From CAZUDO01 sp964618895 (GTDB lineage: Bacteria; Desulfobacterota; Binatia; DP-6): a stretch of 64,000 nt of DNA. The notes under the pieces are model-generated. The model did not search any database and had not been told where the DNA came from. It saw only the letters and a program-made list of their open reading frames with translations. The position numbers and the translations under genes were made by a program. Below, piece by piece: positions 16,380-24,561 of this stretch (positions within the stretch are counted from its first letter, which is position 1; each line of letters starts with the position of its first letter). The stretch spans positions 1-64,000 of the forward strand of contig CAZUDO010000072.1 of assembly GCA_964618895.1 (NCBI GenBank), in the 5' to 3' direction.

Positions 16380-18734
16380 GTGCACCCGGGGGTCTCCCTG
16401 CTCCGTCGCGACCTGGTCCTGTGGATGGCCGACCTGCGACGGCTGGCCGTTCTGGTCGGGTTCGGGGGCGCGCTCGTGCAGCGTCTGACCGGGTCCGCCG
16501 GCCCGGCCATGGACGCCGTCGTCCTGGTGGTGCTCGGCGTATTCGCGGCCAACGAGATCGGCCGTCACCTGGTCGACGACGCGCCCGATGCCCGGGTGAT
16601 CACGGTTGCCAATGCCCAGGTGACGTTCGACACCCTTGCGCTGCTCACCTTGCTGCACGTGGGAGGCGGATTCGGCAGCGCCGGCGTGCTCTTCCTGCCG
16701 GTGCCGTTCTTCGTGTACGGCGCCGTGCTGCCGCTGGGGCACGTGATGGCCCACCTCGGGGAGGCCTTGCTCGGGCTCAGCCTTCTCGGACTCGCGGAGC
16801 GCGGCGGCGTGCTAGCGCACCAGGTCGGCGGTATGTTCCTGCTGCCCGGCGCAGCGGGGGGCGGGGACCTGGTGGCCGTGACCATCGTGCTGGTGGTCAT
16901 GGTGAGCGCGCTCGGCGCCGTCACCAGCCACGTCCTCAGCTCGATGCTGCGCGCGCGGGCGGCGGACGGTCGCGTCCTGGCCGCCGAGCGGGGCACGCTG
17001 ATTGCCGGATACGAGCGCGAGGCCGGTCGGGTGCGGCTGCTCCTCGATGTGGCAGAGCGTGTGAGCGCAAGCCAGTCCGTGCACGAGCTCATGAGCAGCG
17101 TGTGCACGACCACCATGGCCTGCGGGCACATCGCACGCGTGGAAACCTTTGTCTGGGACGAGGACCAGAGCTGCCTGCGACTGGTCGTGGCCAGCGGCGG
17201 GGCTGGCCGGGGGGTCGACGAGCGCGAGCTGCGCTACGCGGGCGACCTGCCGATCGTGACCCGTCTGCGCGCCGGCGAGGTGGTCGACTTCGACGCGGTG
17301 CCGAGCCTCGCCATGGCGTCCATCCCCGTCCCCCGGCGCGTCCAGCGGGCGTTCGCCGTGCCCATGCTCTGCCGCGGGACGTTCGAAGGGGCGCTCGTCG
17401 TCGGGTACGACGGGGGCAGCGATCCGGGCGACCTCGTGGACATGGCGCAGGGGATCGCGTGCCAGGCCGCGGTGGCGCTCGCCAACGCGCGGGCGCTCGA
17501 GCAGCAGCGCGAGGATGCGGAGGTGTCGAGCGTCCTCCTCGAGCTGTCGCGCGCGTTCAGCGCATGCCACGACACGGACGAGCTCTGGCGGCTGATCACC
17601 CGCAGCGCGAGCGAGGTCCTGGAGCTACCGTGGGCGGTGGCCGCGGGCTTCGATGAGCGCGAGCGGGCGTTCTCGCTGGTGGCGGCCCAGGGGCTGCCCG
17701 ACCCTGCAGTCGAGGCGTTTCGCGACGCGCGCATCCGGCCCGAGGATTCACCGGTGCTGCAGACGCTGCTCGCGCGGGGCGAGATTCTGGTGGCCGACGA
17801 GTCGCACGTGCGCGATGTCGTGGCCGCCGCGGGCTGGCAGGTGGGGGCCTGGCTGGTGATCCCGCTCTTTCGCGGCGGGTGGGTCGTGGGGCTGGTGGCC
17901 ACGGGCTACGTGAGCAAACGGCGCACGTTCCGGCGGCGGCAGATCCGCCTGGCCGAGGGCCTGGCGCATCACGCGGCAATCGCACTGCAGAACGCCCGCC
18001 TGGTGGCCGACCTCGAAGCCGCCGACCGGCTCAAGTCCGAGTTCGTGTCGACCATGTCGCATGAGCTGCGCACGCCGCTCAACGTGATCATCGGCTACAC
18101 CGAGATGCTGCGCGACGGGGCGGTGGGCGAGCTCGCGGCCGAACAGCGCGATCTCATCGAGCGGCTCGACGCGCGCGGGCGCGAGCTGCTCGAGCTGATC
18201 GAGGCAACCTTGCACGTCGGGCGTCTCGAGGCCGGGCGCGACGCGGTCGAGATCGGGCCGGTCGAGTTGGGCGACCTCGTGCGGGCCCTGCAAGCGAGCA
18301 CGTCCGGCCTGCCGTGTCCGCCCGATGTGACGCTCGTCTGGGACGTACCCGCCAAGACGGGCGGCGTCGTCATGACCGATCGCGCGAAGCTCGCGCTCGT
18401 GATCCGCAACCTGGTGAGCAACGCCCTCCGCTTCACCTCGCACGGCACGGTGACCGTCCAGCTGCAGGTGCGTGCCGCCGCGCTCGCCATCGAGGTGCGC
18501 GACACCGGGATCGGGATCGCCCCCGAGCACCTGCCCGTCATCTTCGACATGTTCCGGCAGGTCGGCGGGTCGAGCGCGCACCGTCACGGCGGGGTCGGGC
18601 TCGGGCTCTACATCGTGCGTCAGTTCATGACCCGACTGGGGGGGGCCGTCGAGGTGACCAGCACCCCGGGACGGGGAAGCCGATTCACGGTGGTGCTACC
18701 CGACGCCGTGCAGGGCCGTCGCTGGGCAGCCTAG
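16380..18734 (+). CDS. Membrane sensor histidine kinase with two GAF domains
   Basis: The product is 784 residues from a GTG; an ATG at 16425 is the alternative. Five or six hydrophobic helices fill residues 15-190. Two GAF-type domains follow (about 225-370 and 385-535). The dimerisation helix has the acceptor His near 561 in EFVSTMSHELRTPLNVIIGY. The ATPase domain shows NLVSNALRFT, DTGIGIAPEHLPVIFDMFRQ and GGVGLGLYIVRQFM. The core and layout closely match the kinase at 51.7 kb, so the two are paralogs. No response regulator lies beside it. A sigma54-like element precedes the start. Confidence 0.88.
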   Translation: MHPGVSLLRRDLVLWMADLRRLAVLVGFGGALVQRLTGSAGPAMDAVVLVVLGVFAANEIGRHLVDDAPDARVITVANAQVTFDTLALLTLLHVGGGFGSAGVLFLPVPFFVYGAVLPLGHVMAHLGEALLGLSLLGLAERGGVLAHQVGGMFLLPGAAGGGDLVAVTIVLVVMVSALGAVTSHVLSSMLRARAADGRVLAAERGTLIAGYEREAGRVRLLLDVAERVSASQSVHELMSSVCTTTMACGHIARVETFVWDEDQSCLRLVVASGGAGRGVDERELRYAGDLPIVTRLRAGEVVDFDAVPSLAMASIPVPRRVQRAFAVPMLCRGTFEGALVVGYDGGSDPGDLVDMAQGIACQAAVALANARALEQQREDAEVSSVLLELSRAFSACHDTDELWRLITRSASEVLELPWAVAAGFDERERAFSLVAAQGLPDPAVEAFRDARIRPEDSPVLQTLLARGEILVADESHVRDVVAAAGWQVGAWLVIPLFRGGWVVGLVATGYVSKRRTFRRRQIRLAEGLAHHAAIALQNARLVADLEAADRLKSEFVSTMSHELRTPLNVIIGYTEMLRDGAVGELAAEQRDLIERLDARGRELLELIEATLHVGRLEAGRDAVEIGPVELGDLVRALQASTSGLPCPPDVTLVWDVPAKTGGVVMTDRAKLALVIRNLVSNALRFTSHGTVTVQLQVRAAALAIEVRDTGIGIAPEHLPVIFDMFRQVGGSSAHRHGGVGLGLYIVRQFMTRLGGAVEVTSTPGRGSRFTVVLPDAVQGRRWAA

Positions 18735-18737
18735 CGC

Positions 18738-18854
18738 TTACGCCTTCTTCGGGTGCTGGCGGCGCTTTTTGGCCTGTTCACGACGGCGATCGCGCAGCCG
18801 CTCCTTGCGGCGCTTGCGCCGGCGGCGGATCTCGCGCTGTCGTTCGCTAGCCAT
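18738..18854 (-). CDS. 38-residue highly basic protein
   Basis: A small frame reads MASERQREIRRRRKRRKERL followed by a similar Arg/Lys/Glu helix and ends HPKKA. More than half of the residues are Arg or Lys. An AGGGAGGA Shine-Dalgarno sequence sits 8 nt before the ATG, one of the best in the window, which strongly suggests translation. It is not bTHX or S21 by sequence. The charge and size suggest an RNA- or ribosome-associated peptide, but that is inference. It lies alone between two rightward genes on the other strand. Confidence 0.6.
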   Translation of the reverse strand: MASERQREIRRRRKRRKERLRDRRREQAKKRRQHPKKA

Positions 18855-18979
18855 GGGCTGAGTCCTCCCTTACGATTGGCCGACCGCAGAAGTCAATCTG
18901 CGCCCGCAGGTCCTGCGCCGGGCCGGTGGCCGGCCGAAGTGGTTTGCGCTGCGCACGGGCCGTGCATAGAAGGCCGTCG

Positions 18980-20518
18980 ATGCGCGGCAATCCCGGCAGC
19001 GGGCGACCGGTCGCGTGGATGGTGGCGGTCGTGTCGGTCGCGTGGTGTGGTGGCCGTCCGGCCGACGGGGCGACGGTGGACGGGGGCCGCCTCGGGCGCT
19101 GGAGCGTGAGCGGGTACGCCGAGGCCTACGGCGTGTGGGCGTCCGAGCACGGCAGCCAGCGCCAGCGGCCGCAGGGTATTCTCGACACCCGGGTCACCGG
19201 CGAGGTGCATCCCAAGGCGCGGGTGTTCCTGGACGTCCGGGGGCTCATCGGCGGGCCACCGGAGGACGCCCGGGGGCTCGGCTTCGCCAACATCAACGAC
19301 ACCTTCCAGAACATCTCGCCCGAGGTCGAGATTCCCGAAGGGTACCTCGATCTTTTCCTGCCGAGTCTGGATGTACGGGTCGGCAAGCAGAAGTTCGCGT
19401 GGGGGAAGCTCGACACCTTTCAGCCCACCGACGTGCTCAATCCGGGCCGCTACACCGACCCGTTCGTCACCGAGGAGGAGGACGCCAAGATCGGCGTCCC
19501 GGCGGTGCGGGCGTCGTATTTTCCGCCGGCGCTCGGCCCGCGCTTCCCGACCGACACCAGTCTCACCATGGTGTGGGTGCCGGTCCCCGTGGCGGTGCGC
19601 TTCCCGCTGCCGGGCGAACGCTGGTTCCCGTCGGAGCTCCTGCTGCCGCCCGCGTTCTCCATCGACAAGGGCGCGCTCGGGACGTCCATCCCCCGGATCG
19701 ACGTCGAACAGAGCCTGCAGGCCGTCAACGTGCAGCCGCCCCGGCAGCTCGACGAAGGGGCCCTGGGCCTCCGGCTCGCCGGCTTGTACGCCGATGTCGA
19801 CTGGGCGCTCTACTACTACAACGGTCCGGAGACCGCGCCCGCGTTCGAGAACGTCGCCGCGCTGCGCGCCCGCGATAGGTTCGTGAGCCCACAGGGGGCG
19901 TTCCGCGTCCACGCCGACGTCGATCTCCAACCCCGTTTCGGGCGCATCTGGCTCGCCGGCGGGGACGCCGCCATTCCGCTCGGGGGGTTCACCGCCCGGA
20001 TCGAGGGCGCGTACGGAGCCAACCGCCTGCTCCCGCGTCCTGCGAGCGCTGCCCTCGACGACCGCCGGCTGACCAACAAAGAGCGCGACACGTTGCTCGA
20101 CGCGCTCCCGAAGGGTGAGACGGTCCAGCTCTCCATCGGTGAGCTCGCCAAGGAGCGCGACACCATCGAGTGGGGGATGGGGGTGGACTACCGCTATCGT
20201 GGCTGGATGCCCGTGCTCCAGGTGAACCAGACCGTGGTGCTGCACAATTCGGTGGAACTGCTCGTCAACAACGTGGACACGCGCCTCTTTTTCGTCGTCC
20301 GCAAGAGCTTCCTGGGCGATCGCCTCGGGACCGAGGTGGGGGCGGTGCAGGGGCTCGAACGCAGCTACACCAGCGCCATCGCCCGCTTCACGTACGCCGT
20401 CACCGACAGCTGGCGCGTCCGGCTGGGATACCTCTTGATCGCCGGGACCATGAACAGCCGCATCGGCCAGTATCACGACAACGACGAGGCGTTCCTGCAG
20501 ATCCGGTACGCCTACTGA
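18980..20518 (+). CDS. Outer-membrane beta-barrel protein, DUF1302-like
   Basis: The product is 512 residues from the ATG at 18980, with a signal peptide ending near ADGATVDGG. The rest alternates amphipathic strands and ends with an aromatic residue (FLQIRYAY), as outer-membrane barrels do. The segment LDVRVGKQKFAWGKLDTFQP followed by TDVLNP corresponds to LRVGRQVLAWGETDVF and NINP in the DUF1302 protein at 39-41 kb, so both belong to one family. DUF1302 proteins usually accompany DUF1329 and RND genes in uptake or export of hydrophobic compounds. Here the gene stands alone. Confidence 0.7.
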   Translation: MRGNPGSGRPVAWMVAVVSVAWCGGRPADGATVDGGRLGRWSVSGYAEAYGVWASEHGSQRQRPQGILDTRVTGEVHPKARVFLDVRGLIGGPPEDARGLGFANINDTFQNISPEVEIPEGYLDLFLPSLDVRVGKQKFAWGKLDTFQPTDVLNPGRYTDPFVTEEEDAKIGVPAVRASYFPPALGPRFPTDTSLTMVWVPVPVAVRFPLPGERWFPSELLLPPAFSIDKGALGTSIPRIDVEQSLQAVNVQPPRQLDEGALGLRLAGLYADVDWALYYYNGPETAPAFENVAALRARDRFVSPQGAFRVHADVDLQPRFGRIWLAGGDAAIPLGGFTARIEGAYGANRLLPRPASAALDDRRLTNKERDTLLDALPKGETVQLSIGELAKERDTIEWGMGVDYRYRGWMPVLQVNQTVVLHNSVELLVNNVDTRLFFVVRKSFLGDRLGTEVGAVQGLERSYTSAIARFTYAVTDSWRVRLGYLLIAGTMNSRIGQYHDNDEAFLQIRYAY

Positions 20519-20527
20519 TCAAGGACC

Positions 20528-21235
20528 TTACGCCGGCTGTCCGTGCGCCCGGACCCGGGCGTTCAGCCGTTCGCCGACCAGGCGCCCGTCCTCGAGCGTG
20601 ATGATGCGGTCGCCGTGGGCGGCCAGGTGCTCGTCGTGGGTGACCAGCACGACGGTAGGGCCGGTGGCGTCAATGCACGCGTGTAGCACGTCGAGCACGT
20701 ACGCGCCGGTCTTGCGATCGAGGTTGCCGGTCGGCTCGTCGGCCAGCAGGACGAGCGGGTCGTGCACCAGCGCGCGCGCAATGGCGACCCGCTGTAGCTC
20801 GCCGCCGGAGAGGGCGTCGGGCCGGTGGGTGCGCCGGTGTGCGATCCCGACGCGCTCGAGCAACGCCTGCACGCGCGGGCGGATCTCGGCCGCCGGCCGG
20901 CCGTCGAGCCGCAACGGCAGGGCGACGTTCTCCTCGGCGGTGAGGGTCGGGACCAGGTTGAAGAACTGGAAGACGAAGCCGACGTGCCGGCGCCGGAACA
21001 CCGTGAGCGTGTCGTCGCGCAGCTCGGCGAGCGGCCGGCCGTCGACCGCGATGCTGCCGCTGGTGGGGACGTCGAGACCGCCGATCAGGTGGAGCAGCGT
21101 GCTCTTGCCCGAGCCGCTCGGGCCCATGACGGTGACGAACTCGCCGCGCGCCACGTCGAGATTGATCCCGTTCAGCACGCGGACCGGTTCGCGGCCCTGG
21201 CGAAAGACCTTGGTGAGGGCGCGCACGACGATCAT
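20528..21235 (-). CDS. LolD/MacB-type ABC transporter ATPase
   Basis: The product is 235 residues. It contains Walker A VMGPSGSGKSTLLHLIGGLD, the Q loop VGFVFQFFNLVPTLT, the signature DALSGGELQRVAIARALVHD, Walker B PLVLLADEPTGNLD and the switch His in VLVTHD. This is the LolD/FtsE/MacB subfamily, which energises mechanotransmission-type permeases. No FtsX-like permease is adjacent; the only one in the window is the fragment at the far right edge. It converges with the barrel gene and is followed upstream by a repeat-filled gap. Confidence 0.85.
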   Translation of the reverse strand: MIVVRALTKVFRQGREPVRVLNGINLDVARGEFVTVMGPSGSGKSTLLHLIGGLDVPTSGSIAVDGRPLAELRDDTLTVFRRRHVGFVFQFFNLVPTLTAEENVALPLRLDGRPAAEIRPRVQALLERVGIAHRRTHRPDALSGGELQRVAIARALVHDPLVLLADEPTGNLDRKTGAYVLDVLHACIDATGPTVVLVTHDEHLAAHGDRIITLEDGRLVGERLNARVRAHGQPA

Positions 21236-21280
21236 CGCGGCGCATCTTTCGCCGGACCGTCCGCGGACTGCAAGAGATTG

Positions 21281-21567
21281 CGACCCAAGACCTTGTCTCG
21301 GGTCGGGTCCCAAGACTGCGAGGCGGTGGAGCAGGCGAAGGTCGTGCCGCGGCCGGCGAAGCCGGCGCGGCAAAGCGAGCGGACGATGTGGCCGCCAGAG
21401 TTCAGCTCCGGCCGGCAAGGCGGCCGTGCGACACGTCGGCCGCGAGCAACGCCGGCGTGCTGTTCTCCCCCAGTTTGCCGCGCCGGCTTCGCCGGCCGCG
21501 GCACGGCCTTCGCCTGATGCACCGCCGCGCAGTCTTGGGACCCGCCCCGAGACAAGGTCTCGGGGCG
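21281..21567. repeat. Large inverted repeat made of two composite palindromic elements (copies 2 and 3)
   Basis: Copy 2 (21281-21372) and copy 3 in reverse (21476-21567) form an imperfect inverted repeat with arms of about 92 bp and a spacer of 103 bp. Each arm has the palindrome CGACCC-AGACC-TGTCTCGGGTCG type unit (21281-21305; 21543-21567) and the GTGCCGCGGCCGG type unit (21344-21372; 21476-21504). The outer unit of copy 3 lies 2 bases beyond the end of the kinase gene. The gap 21236-21569 holds no gene. Confidence 0.7.
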
Positions 21568-21569
21568 AC

Positions 21570-23651
21570 TTACCCGTTGGCCGCGAGCTGCTCGGCGCGC
21601 GCGGTGGGCAGCGTGACCCGGAACGTCGTGCCCGCGCCGACCTGGCTGTCGACCGTGATCTCGCCCCCGTGCTCGACCACCATCTGATGCACGAGCGCGA
21701 GCCCGAGCCCGGTGCCGGTGTCCTTGGTGGTGAAGAACGGCAGGAAGATGTCCTCGAGCTGGTCGGCGCGGATGCCGGGGCCTTCGTCGCCCACCTCGAG
21801 CACCACCACCGTGCCGCCGGCCGGACCGGCGACGCGGGCGGCCAGCCGCACCCGGGCGTTCTCCGGGCTCACCTCGATGGCGTTCAGCAGCAGGTTGAGC
21901 ACGATCTGCTTCAGCTGGTCGGGATCCGCCCACACCAGGGGCAGCTGGTCGTCGAACCCTTCCACGAACTGGACCTGGCGCTTGTGTGCCGTCGACTCCA
22001 TCAGGCGGACGACGGGCTCGATGGTCTCGCGCAACGCGACCGCGCGTCGCCCGGCCGTGGCCGTCTTTCCGAGCGACAGCAGATCGTTGATGAGGTTCGT
22101 GACGCGCTTGATCTCGCTCAGGCTGAGCTTCCGGAAGCTGTCCAGGAACTCCTTGTCGTCGAGTCGCTCGGGGAGGAGATCGAGGAACGTCTTCACCGCC
22201 ACCAGGGGGTTACGGATCTCGTGCGCGATGCCGGCGGCGAGCGTGCCCAGCGAGGATAGGCGGTTGGCGCGCTCGAGGACGGCCTCCGACCGCCGCAGCT
22301 GGCGCGAGTAGCGCGCGTTCTCGAGTGCCACCGTGACCGAGCCGGCAAGGGTGCCGAGGAGTTGCAGGTCCTCGGCCGAGAAGATGCGCAGGTTGCGGTT
22401 CGGGCCGAGCCCGATGAAGCCCGACAAGCGCTCGTTCACCCGCAGCGGGATGACGACCTCCCAGCCCTGGCTGCGCAGCGCCGCCCCGGCGGTGCCCATG
22501 GTCTCGAGCTCGCTGGCCAGCGCCAGCTCCCGCAGCTGTTCGACGGCGTGGGCGATCGGCGCCTCGACCGGTTCGGCAGCGATCGGCGCGGGATAGGCGC
22601 GTACCAGCTGGCGGGTCTGCTCGTCGTGGACGAACAGCTCGCAGCGCTCCACCTCCAGAATGTCGGTGAGCTCCTCGCCGAGGCGTTTCACGAGCTCTCC
22701 CTGGGTGAGCACGTGCACCACCTCGGCGGCCAGCGCCCGCAGGCGGCGACGGTAGTCGTAGCGGTGGGGGTACAGCGCGCGCTGCAAGCGTGTCTCGACC
22801 GCCTCCTGCAGCGTGGGGATGACGACCACCGCCACCAGCGCGAGCGCCAGCGCGGCGCAGGTGTGGACCACCGGCTCGTCCGCGCCGATCGCCACCGCGA
22901 GCGCGTTCATCCCGATCCCGCCCGGCAGCAGCACCACGGTCGCCGCCAGCCCGAAGCTGAGGCCCTTGCGGACGATGTAGTCCACGTCCATCAGACGATG
23001 GCGGACGATGGCGTGGGCGATGATGCCGGTGAAGAGGACGTTCCCGAGGTTGCCGAGCGGGTAGATGTTGATGCCGTAGATGGGCAGGAGATTGGTGAGC
23101 GCGAACGGGACTTGCACCAGGCCCGCGAGCAACCAGAACTTTGCCTGCCCGCGCCGGCGCGCCGAGGGCGAGTGCCGGTAGGTGTGCCACACGCGCTCGA
23201 GCCACAGGAGGAGGAACACGACCAGCATGCCGCTGAACACTCCGTAGAGGGGGCCGGGCTGGACGTACCATCCCCAGTGGTGCGGGGTGAGCCCGGTTAC
23301 CAGGAGGCCCTGCAGGTTCACCACCGCCAGGATGCTCCCGACGGCGTAGCCGGCGGCCAGCAGGCCGAACCAGAGCCGCCCGCGCGCCTCGCTCAGCACG
23401 AGGCCGAAGTGGAAGGTGACCGGAGGGGCGAGGCAGATGCCGACCCGCAGCACGCGGCTCCACCACTCGGCCTGCACGATGTCGGTGAAGTAGTAGAGCG
23501 CGAAGATGTCGAGGTTCCAGGCGACGATTGCGAGCGTCATCGCCACGAACGTGCGCCGCAGCTGATCCCGCAGGCCCTGGCGGGCCACGAGCACGCAGAT
23601 GAAGAGGTTGGCGAGCGCCGCGGTGAGCGGGATGAGACAGTGATAGCGCAC
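21570..23651 (-). CDS. 7TM-type sensor histidine kinase with GAF domain
   Basis: The product is 693 residues from a GTG start. Residues 1-290 contain eight or so hydrophobic helices in the arrangement of the His_kinase_7TM N-terminal region (FHFGLVLSE, PLYGVFSGMLVVFLLLWLER, LMDVDYIVRKGLSFGLAATV). A GAF domain covers about 320-450. The acceptor His is near 476 in GTLAAGIAHEIRNPLVAVKT. The ATPase has NLLLNAIEVSPENARV, DEGPGIRADQLEDIFLPFFT and GLGLALVHQMVVEHGG. The class resembles PrsK-type kinases of the EPS regulatory PEP-CTERM pathway in plan. It is divergent from the FeeM-like acyltransferase gene. Confidence 0.88.
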   Translation of the reverse strand: MRYHCLIPLTAALANLFICVLVARQGLRDQLRRTFVAMTLAIVAWNLDIFALYYFTDIVQAEWWSRVLRVGICLAPPVTFHFGLVLSEARGRLWFGLLAAGYAVGSILAVVNLQGLLVTGLTPHHWGWYVQPGPLYGVFSGMLVVFLLLWLERVWHTYRHSPSARRRGQAKFWLLAGLVQVPFALTNLLPIYGINIYPLGNLGNVLFTGIIAHAIVRHRLMDVDYIVRKGLSFGLAATVVLLPGGIGMNALAVAIGADEPVVHTCAALALALVAVVVIPTLQEAVETRLQRALYPHRYDYRRRLRALAAEVVHVLTQGELVKRLGEELTDILEVERCELFVHDEQTRQLVRAYPAPIAAEPVEAPIAHAVEQLRELALASELETMGTAGAALRSQGWEVVIPLRVNERLSGFIGLGPNRNLRIFSAEDLQLLGTLAGSVTVALENARYSRQLRRSEAVLERANRLSSLGTLAAGIAHEIRNPLVAVKTFLDLLPERLDDKEFLDSFRKLSLSEIKRVTNLINDLLSLGKTATAGRRAVALRETIEPVVRLMESTAHKRQVQFVEGFDDQLPLVWADPDQLKQIVLNLLLNAIEVSPENARVRLAARVAGPAGGTVVVLEVGDEGPGIRADQLEDIFLPFFTTKDTGTGLGLALVHQMVVEHGGEITVDSQVGAGTTFRVTLPTARAEQLAANG

Positions 23652-23663
23652 GGCTCTCGCTTC

Positions 23664-23692
23664 AATTCTCCGGCAGATGGCGCGACTCTCAA
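23664..23692 (-). promoter_or_regulatory. Candidate promoter of the 7TM kinase
   Basis: On the minus strand TTGAGA (23692-23687), 17 nt and AGAATT (23669-23664). Transcription would start within about 6 nt of the GTG at 23651. Both boxes deviate from consensus. Confidence 0.3.
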
Positions 23693-23816
23693 GACGTGCC
23701 TCGCCCGCACACGTTCAAAAATGTTCGCGGGCGTGGCGACGAGAAACTCGACGCTTTCGGCGCGTGCTCACGCTGCGTCTTGACACGATCGCATCGTCTG
23801 GGGTTTCGACGGCACC

Positions 23817-24551
23817 ATGCAGACCGCGACCAGCCGTGCAAAAGCGTACAGCGTGGGGGCGGTGGAGGCGGGGAGTGGCAGTCTCGCTGGCTTACTGGCG
23901 GGCTATCGATTCGTCGTGTGCGAGCACGCGGCGCAGGTGGCGGAGGGACTCGCCGTGCGGCGGGAGGTGTACGTCGAGTCGAGTGGCTACGACGTGCCCG
24001 TGCCCGACGAGTACGACCGGCGCTCGTGGCTCTTGTTGGCCGTGCGGGCCGACTCGGGCGAGCCGATCGGGTCGGTGCGCATCTCGCCGCGTCAGGCGGG
24101 GCCGCTCGAGGCCGAAGAGTACTTCACGCTGCCCGCGTGGCTGCGCTCGCCGCGGGCGTACGAAATCACCCGTCTCGCGATCCTGCCCGCGCACCGCAAG
24201 AGCAAGACGTTCCTGCCGGTGGTGTCGCTCGGGCTGTTCAAGCTCGTGCACCAGTTCCTCGGGCGCTTGGACGCGCACTACATGGTGATCTGCTCGCGCC
24301 CCGAGCGCCTGTGGACCTTCGACTGGATGCGCTTCCAGCGCACCGGCCTGGTGGCGCACTACACCAAGCTGGCCGACGCCGCGCACGAGCTCTTGTGGTA
24401 CGACTTCCGGCGCCGCGACGCCATTCTGGAGGGGCATCCCTTCCGGGACTTCTTCGTGACCCAGGAGTACGCCGAGGTGTGCGTGCCCGCCGGCGTGCCG
24501 GTCCTCGGGCTCAGCGGGCAGGGGCGCGTCGGGTCGCGCCTGACGGCGTAG
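23817..24551 (+). CDS. GNAT-fold N-acyl amino acid synthase/autoinducer-synthase-like protein
   Basis: The product is 244 residues. The central part has AEGLAVRREVYVESSGYDVP, DEYDRRSWLLLAVRADSGEP, IGSVRISP and YEITRLAILPAHRKSKTFLP. This combination (R-x-x-V-Y near the start, D-x-x-D/Y, G-S-x-R, E-I-x-R-L-x-x) is shared by the FeeM-type N-acyl amino acid synthases and the LuxI fold, which transfer an acyl group from acyl carrier protein to an amino acid or homoserine-like acceptor. No LuxR receptor is nearby. The gene is divergent from a 7TM kinase and 10 nt upstream of an RND exporter, which could export the product. Confidence 0.65.
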   Translation: MQTATSRAKAYSVGAVEAGSGSLAGLLAGYRFVVCEHAAQVAEGLAVRREVYVESSGYDVPVPDEYDRRSWLLLAVRADSGEPIGSVRISPRQAGPLEAEEYFTLPAWLRSPRAYEITRLAILPAHRKSKTFLPVVSLGLFKLVHQFLGRLDAHYMVICSRPERLWTFDWMRFQRTGLVAHYTKLADAAHELLWYDFRRRDAILEGHPFRDFFVTQEYAEVCVPAGVPVLGLSGQGRVGSRLTA

Positions 24552-24561
24552 GGGCCCCCCG

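Noticed and set aside
23780..23808. TTGACA upstream of the FeeM-like gene as its promoter
   Set aside because: The best -10 at 17-18 nt is TTTCGA, too weak to claim.
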